Positions 24,134-27,388 of a stretch of 27,388 nucleotides of DNA are shown one piece after another. This DNA comes from Nemertoderma westbladi (Eukaryota; Xenacoelomorpha; Nemertodermatida; Nemertodermatidae): contig JAUCBJ010002817.1 of NCBI GenBank assembly GCA_032718475.1, positions 1 to 27,388 of the forward strand, written 5' to 3'. The position numbers and the translations under genes were made by a program. A model generated the notes under the pieces. It ran no database searches and was not told the origin of the DNA. It worked only from the letters and a program-made list of their open reading frames with translations. Each line of letters opens with the position of its first letter. Position 1 is the first letter of the stretch.

Positions 24134-25950
24134 AAGAGAATTCGAAATTTTCGTGTGATTATTTTTAAACATCAATAACTTCTGTTCTACAGGACCGTTT
24201 GATCTGAAACTTTTTTCATTGGATAGAGGATAGATTGTAGTGTGTGAAATAGGATACAACTTTGGAAAAGACGCATGTGCACTTAGTGCATAATGCACTT
24301 AAATAGTACACATTTTTTCGATATTTTAAACACTATTATTTCCAGTTCTATTCATCGTAGAATGTTATTTTTTGGATTAAAATGTAGTTTGGAGTGATTT
24401 CTAACTATAATCGTAACATTTGTTTAACTTTTTATGTATACAAAGTGATTTAAAATGCCCATGAATATGGCCCAAAATCGCAAATGTCGCGATTTATTAA
24501 ATTTGATTTTTTACACTTTTAGTGACTGACACTTGATCATACACCATCGTAGATCGGTAGAGGATAAACATAAGTTTGTTAAATAAGAACCACCATTACG
24601 ATCTGCTAAAGTGCACTTGTACAAATAAATGTCCAAAAGTGCAAATTTTTTAATAAGGTCAAATTATATAGCATTGGGTTCTTTTCTTTGCAGATACTTT
24701 ATTTTCATATTAATATGTTGTTTGGCTCATACTGAGCGCATTAGGGATAAGTGTACAAATAACCGGCCCTTATTAAGGCTTCGATTGGGTTAATAAATAA
24801 AACATAAGGTTGTAATATTCTAAAAAACCAGTGTGATATTAAATGCACTTTAAACAATAAATAGAGATCAATTAACAAATGGACCACACAATAAAAAACT
24901 CGCACAATTTTGTACTTATTATATTGCTTCAAATTAATTCAACAGTGGATATTTGGGGGAAGGGGGAAGTTACAGTGTGCATTCGGGGGAAGTTTGGTGA
25001 ACTGCATTTATGCAGTGAATCCAAACTTCCCCCTTTGAGATATCATATACTTAAGACATGCTAGGGTGACGGGGAAATATTTGTTACTGTCACACTTTGT
25101 TTCCATTTATCCTATCCTTTATTATTACCCCAGTCAGATAAGAGATAATAATCAGTAAAAACCAAACTAAACTGTCTTTCATGCAAACAAATTTCTAATT
25201 AAAGACGGGTGAATGACCATGACCATGGAAATAATTTTAAATATAATCGTATATCAACTATTTGGGGAGGCTTCCAAACCCAGAAAACAATTATTTCGTT
25301 ACATATAATATAGTAAATAACGTTGTATGTTCTTCTTCCTCTCATAATAAAATGTATATGAAATATCTCTGATCGCTGTGCCCTGAACATTTCACAACCA
25401 AAATGTTTCAGTGTGAAAAGTGTAGGCCTACCACACCCCGCCCAAACAGCCGCAAACGCATAGCCAACAAATTTATAAAAAGTTTACATACATGTTGTGT
25501 TCATGACGAGATGAGTGAAAATTGAGCGCGTAATATAAAGTAAAAAATTAAGAGTCGGGCTGGCTCTCCTCCACTTTCTTACCCAATGGATATGTTGTTG
25601 TAATAATCTAATATTGGGGGCGGCTTTCTCTCGGTGGAGTATATCTCCACGTATAATTGATATTTTATAATCATAACGGGTAACTGAGCTTGTGCCCCAA
25701 AACTATCAGTTTCACTCTTTCAGGTTCGATGACATTTGTATAGCAGATACACAGCTCCCCCAGAACCTGAAATAATAAAACTAATTCGGATGTCTGATGG
25801 CCTGCCCACTTCGTCTGTATTGGGTCTTGATATAGTTTCTTGTGGGTTGGGAGAGTCTGTGTAGGGAGTGGATGAAAGGGGGGCCGGAGGTTTAACGGCT
25901 GGCAGCCTTCTCCGACGCAATGGGATGGCCACTGTAATAGGTTCGTCCAT
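24134..25950. other. AT-rich stretch, no gene seen
   Basis: No convincing coding reading. A minus-strand frame at 25720-25950 (76 codons, Pro/Ser-rich) could be an exon but matches nothing known. A hairpin lies at 24985-25033. The stretch ends at the 5' junction of the non-LTR element. Confidence 0.35.
24985..25033. repeat. Double-stem hairpin
   Basis: GGGGGAAGTTTGG (24985-24997) is the exact reverse complement of CCAAACTTCCCCC (25021-25033). Between them is a second perfect stem, CTGCAT-TT-ATGCAG (25002-25015). A partial direct copy, GGGGGAAGT, also occurs just upstream near 24962. Confidence 0.85.
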
Positions 25951-25953
25951 CGC

Positions 25954-26918
25954 GAGGTGGGTTATCTAAAAAGAAAGACAGGCATCTGGCTGTTATCTTT
26001 GTTGACTTCTTCAAGGCCTTTGATTCAGTCCCTCGCTCACGTATGTTCAGCATACTTTCATTATATGGGATTCCTGATGAAATTATTGCAACAATCAGAT
26101 CAGTATACGATGGTTCGACAACGTTTGTGTCTACTGTTGATGGTGACACAGAACCATTTGAAGTGTTATGGGGCGTCCTCCAGGGAGACACACTTGCACC
26201 ATTCTTGTTCATAATTGTTGTTGACTATGTTCTACGCATGTCCTTAGATCATCATAATGATGATGGGGTGATGATAACTCCACCTACTGGCTCCAGAAGT
26301 CGAGGAAATCCTGCCAAGTACCTAACTGATCTAGACTTTGCTGATGACTTAGGAGTACTCTCAGAATCACTAGAGGGAGCCCAACGGCTCCTCAGCTTAT
26401 TAGAACATGCTGCTACTAGTGTTGGTCTTTCTATTAACTCCAGAAAGACCAAAATTTTGACAGTTAACTTTGAAAGTCCTCAGCAAGTCTCTGATCGGAT
26501 GAGCATAAGCTCAAAAGATGGTATGCTTGAGCATGTGGATGACTTCTGTTACCTGGGATCATGGATCCGGAAGTCAGGTGAGGACCTTCGAATACGTAAG
26601 GGAAAGGCATGGGCAGCCTTGAATAGGCTTTCCAGGATTTGGAAGTCACGGAGAATTAAATGGAAACTTAAGGTCCGATTATTTAGAGCAGCAGTAGTTC
26701 CAGTACTCCTCTATGGGAGTCCATGCTGGGCTCTAACTGCTCTGGACACCAAATCTCTGGATGGCACATTCACAAGAATGCTACGCCGGGTTCATTGTGT
26801 CAAGTACAATGCATACATCTCCAACCAGACACTATATAACATTGGAGGTGTCTCATTGGTTCCCCCAAGCTTGACACTAGAACAAAATCGCCTCCGCTTT
26901 GCAGGACATTCGCCGTGA
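25954..26918 (+). pseudogene. Reverse transcriptase, C-terminal half (RTE-like)
   Basis: The frame is open from upstream of the first Met at 26043. Motifs in order: AVIFVDFFKAFDSVPRSRM (first catalytic Asp), GVLQGDTLAPFLFIIVVDYV, LDFADDLGVLSESLEGAQRL (catalytic DD), GLSINSRKTK, FCYLGSWI, AWAALNRLSRIWKS, VPVLLYGSPCWAL, LDGTFTRMLRRV and LRFAGH. These belong to the animal non-LTR endonuclease-reverse-transcriptase type. The endonuclease and the first RT motifs are missing. Compared with the copy at 1838-2157, five bases are missing right after FAGH, a ~23-base stretch is missing further on, and a late Trp codon has become TAG, so this copy is dead. Confidence 0.88.
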
Positions 26919-27114
26919 GGACCAGTCAGTGCATAATCTTTTACTTTGGCAGCCTCATGGAGTGAATAAGAGACGCATCTTAAAGGACACTGTCCTTGAA
27001 GATGCGGATGATCTAGCAAATGTCATGGGTGATAGGGAGTTGTAGCGGTGTAATTTTGTCGAAAAGCTGGCACAGCATTCTTAAAAATGCAGCTGCAATG
27101 CAGCATGCCGATCC

Positions 27115-27135
27115 TAGTAGTAGTAGTAGTAGTAG
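27115..27135 (+). repeat. (TAG)7 tail
   Basis: Seven perfect TAG units follow ATGCCGATCC, the same 3' end that carries about four units in the other copy at 1838-1848 (minus strand). This is the 3' tail of the non-LTR element. Confidence 0.9.
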
Positions 27136-27351
27136 AGGTGAGCCGGTTTGAGTCTGTCGATGGAGACTGTCTTTCGACTTCCGCCTACCTTGACCATGTA
27201 CGATGTACGAGCAAAGAGCATTAAGACCAATCGTGCCAGTGGAGTAGATGGTGTTCCCCCTGAAGTCTTTAAAATAGCTGAGTGTTTAAAGCTCATCTAT
27301 CCCATTATAGTAGACATATGGCCAGGGATATTTACCAACAACAAAATCTAA
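27136..27351 (+). pseudogene. Reverse transcriptase, N-terminal fragment of a similar element
   Basis: The reading contains LPPTLTMYDVRAKSIKTNRA followed by SGVDGVPPEVFKI and LKLIYPIIVDIW. This is the segment just before the fingers in RTE/CR1-type reverse transcriptases (usual form A(I)K.LK...A.G.DG.P.E.(L/F)K). It comes before, not after, the RT part at 25954-26918 in an intact protein, so it belongs to a second copy placed head-to-tail, or to a rearranged one. Similarity ends near 27328, after which the sequence is AT-rich to the window edge. Confidence 0.7.
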
Positions 27352-27388
27352 AATACACAATAAAAATTTTAACGGATACAACCGATAA

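Larger units (their letters stand above)
25951..27135 (+). mobile_element. 5'-truncated RTE-like non-LTR retroelement with (TAG)7 tail
   Basis: It starts within the reverse transcriptase, carries the rest of that ORF and a short 3' UTR, and ends with seven TAG units (27115-27135). A short simple-repeat tail and strong 5' truncation are typical of RTE-type elements. GAGGTG occurs at the 5' junction (25954) and directly after the tail (27135), and may be a short target-site duplication. The 3' end is shared with the fragment at 1838-2157. Confidence 0.8.

Noticed and set aside
25892-26212. Minus-strand reading of 106 codons
   Set aside because: It is the antisense of the reverse transcriptase on the plus strand.

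Overview
This is invertebrate animal nuclear DNA. It is mostly AT-rich and crowded with mobile elements: BEL/Pao-type LTR retroelements, a non-LTR element of RTE-like type, fold-back repeats, minisatellites and a tRNA-like relic. The only convincing host gene is an F-box gene. The combination of BEL/Pao elements with a metazoan FBXO39-like F-box protein points to an animal; I cannot name the species.

Layout. Positions 1-3101 (minus strand) hold a broken BEL/Pao copy, called element A here. It has a 5' LTR at about 2550-3101, a gag leader and gag core interrupted by a short 5'-truncated RTE-like insertion (1838-2157), a gag zinc-knuckle region, and an aspartic protease that stops near 590. Positions 3463-4821 (minus) encode an intact single-exon F-box protein. 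Positions 5281-6243 form a nearly 1 kb fold-back element. Positions 6272-6663 are the left arm of a second inverted repeat whose other arm lies about 14 kb away at 20261-20627.

Positions 6671 to about 19700 (minus) hold element B, an unusually long BEL/Pao-type retroelement. From its 5' side (high coordinates) it has a roughly 4 kb gag region with a coiled coil, an Asn-rich linker, 20-residue repeats and the gag core; then zinc knuckle, aspartic protease, reverse transcriptase, RNase H and integrase; then a 1.1 kb spacer with a minisatellite; then an extra third ORF (10555-7973); then a structured 3' UTR, a polypurine tract and a 3' LTR. The third ORF combines a WRN/RNase D/EXD1-like (DEDD-superfamily) 3'-5' exonuclease fold, a charged helical segment and three CCHC zinc knuckles. 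I find no matching 5' LTR. Many frame changes are present, several at long poly-G runs, so the copy is decayed or the read-through of homopolymers is unreliable.

Positions 20628-25950 are AT-rich DNA with hairpins, a 10-bp tandem array, a long inverted repeat, a GC-rich NotI palindrome pair and a 73-nt tRNA-like sequence, but no recognisable gene. Positions 25951-27135 (plus) hold a 5'-truncated RTE-like element carrying the second half of its reverse transcriptase and ending in (TAG)7. It is followed immediately by a piece of the first half of a similar reverse transcriptase, in head-to-tail order.

The best candidate for something new is element B: a BEL/Pao element with a giant gag and a downstream exonuclease-like/zinc-knuckle ORF whose catalytic residues look altered.
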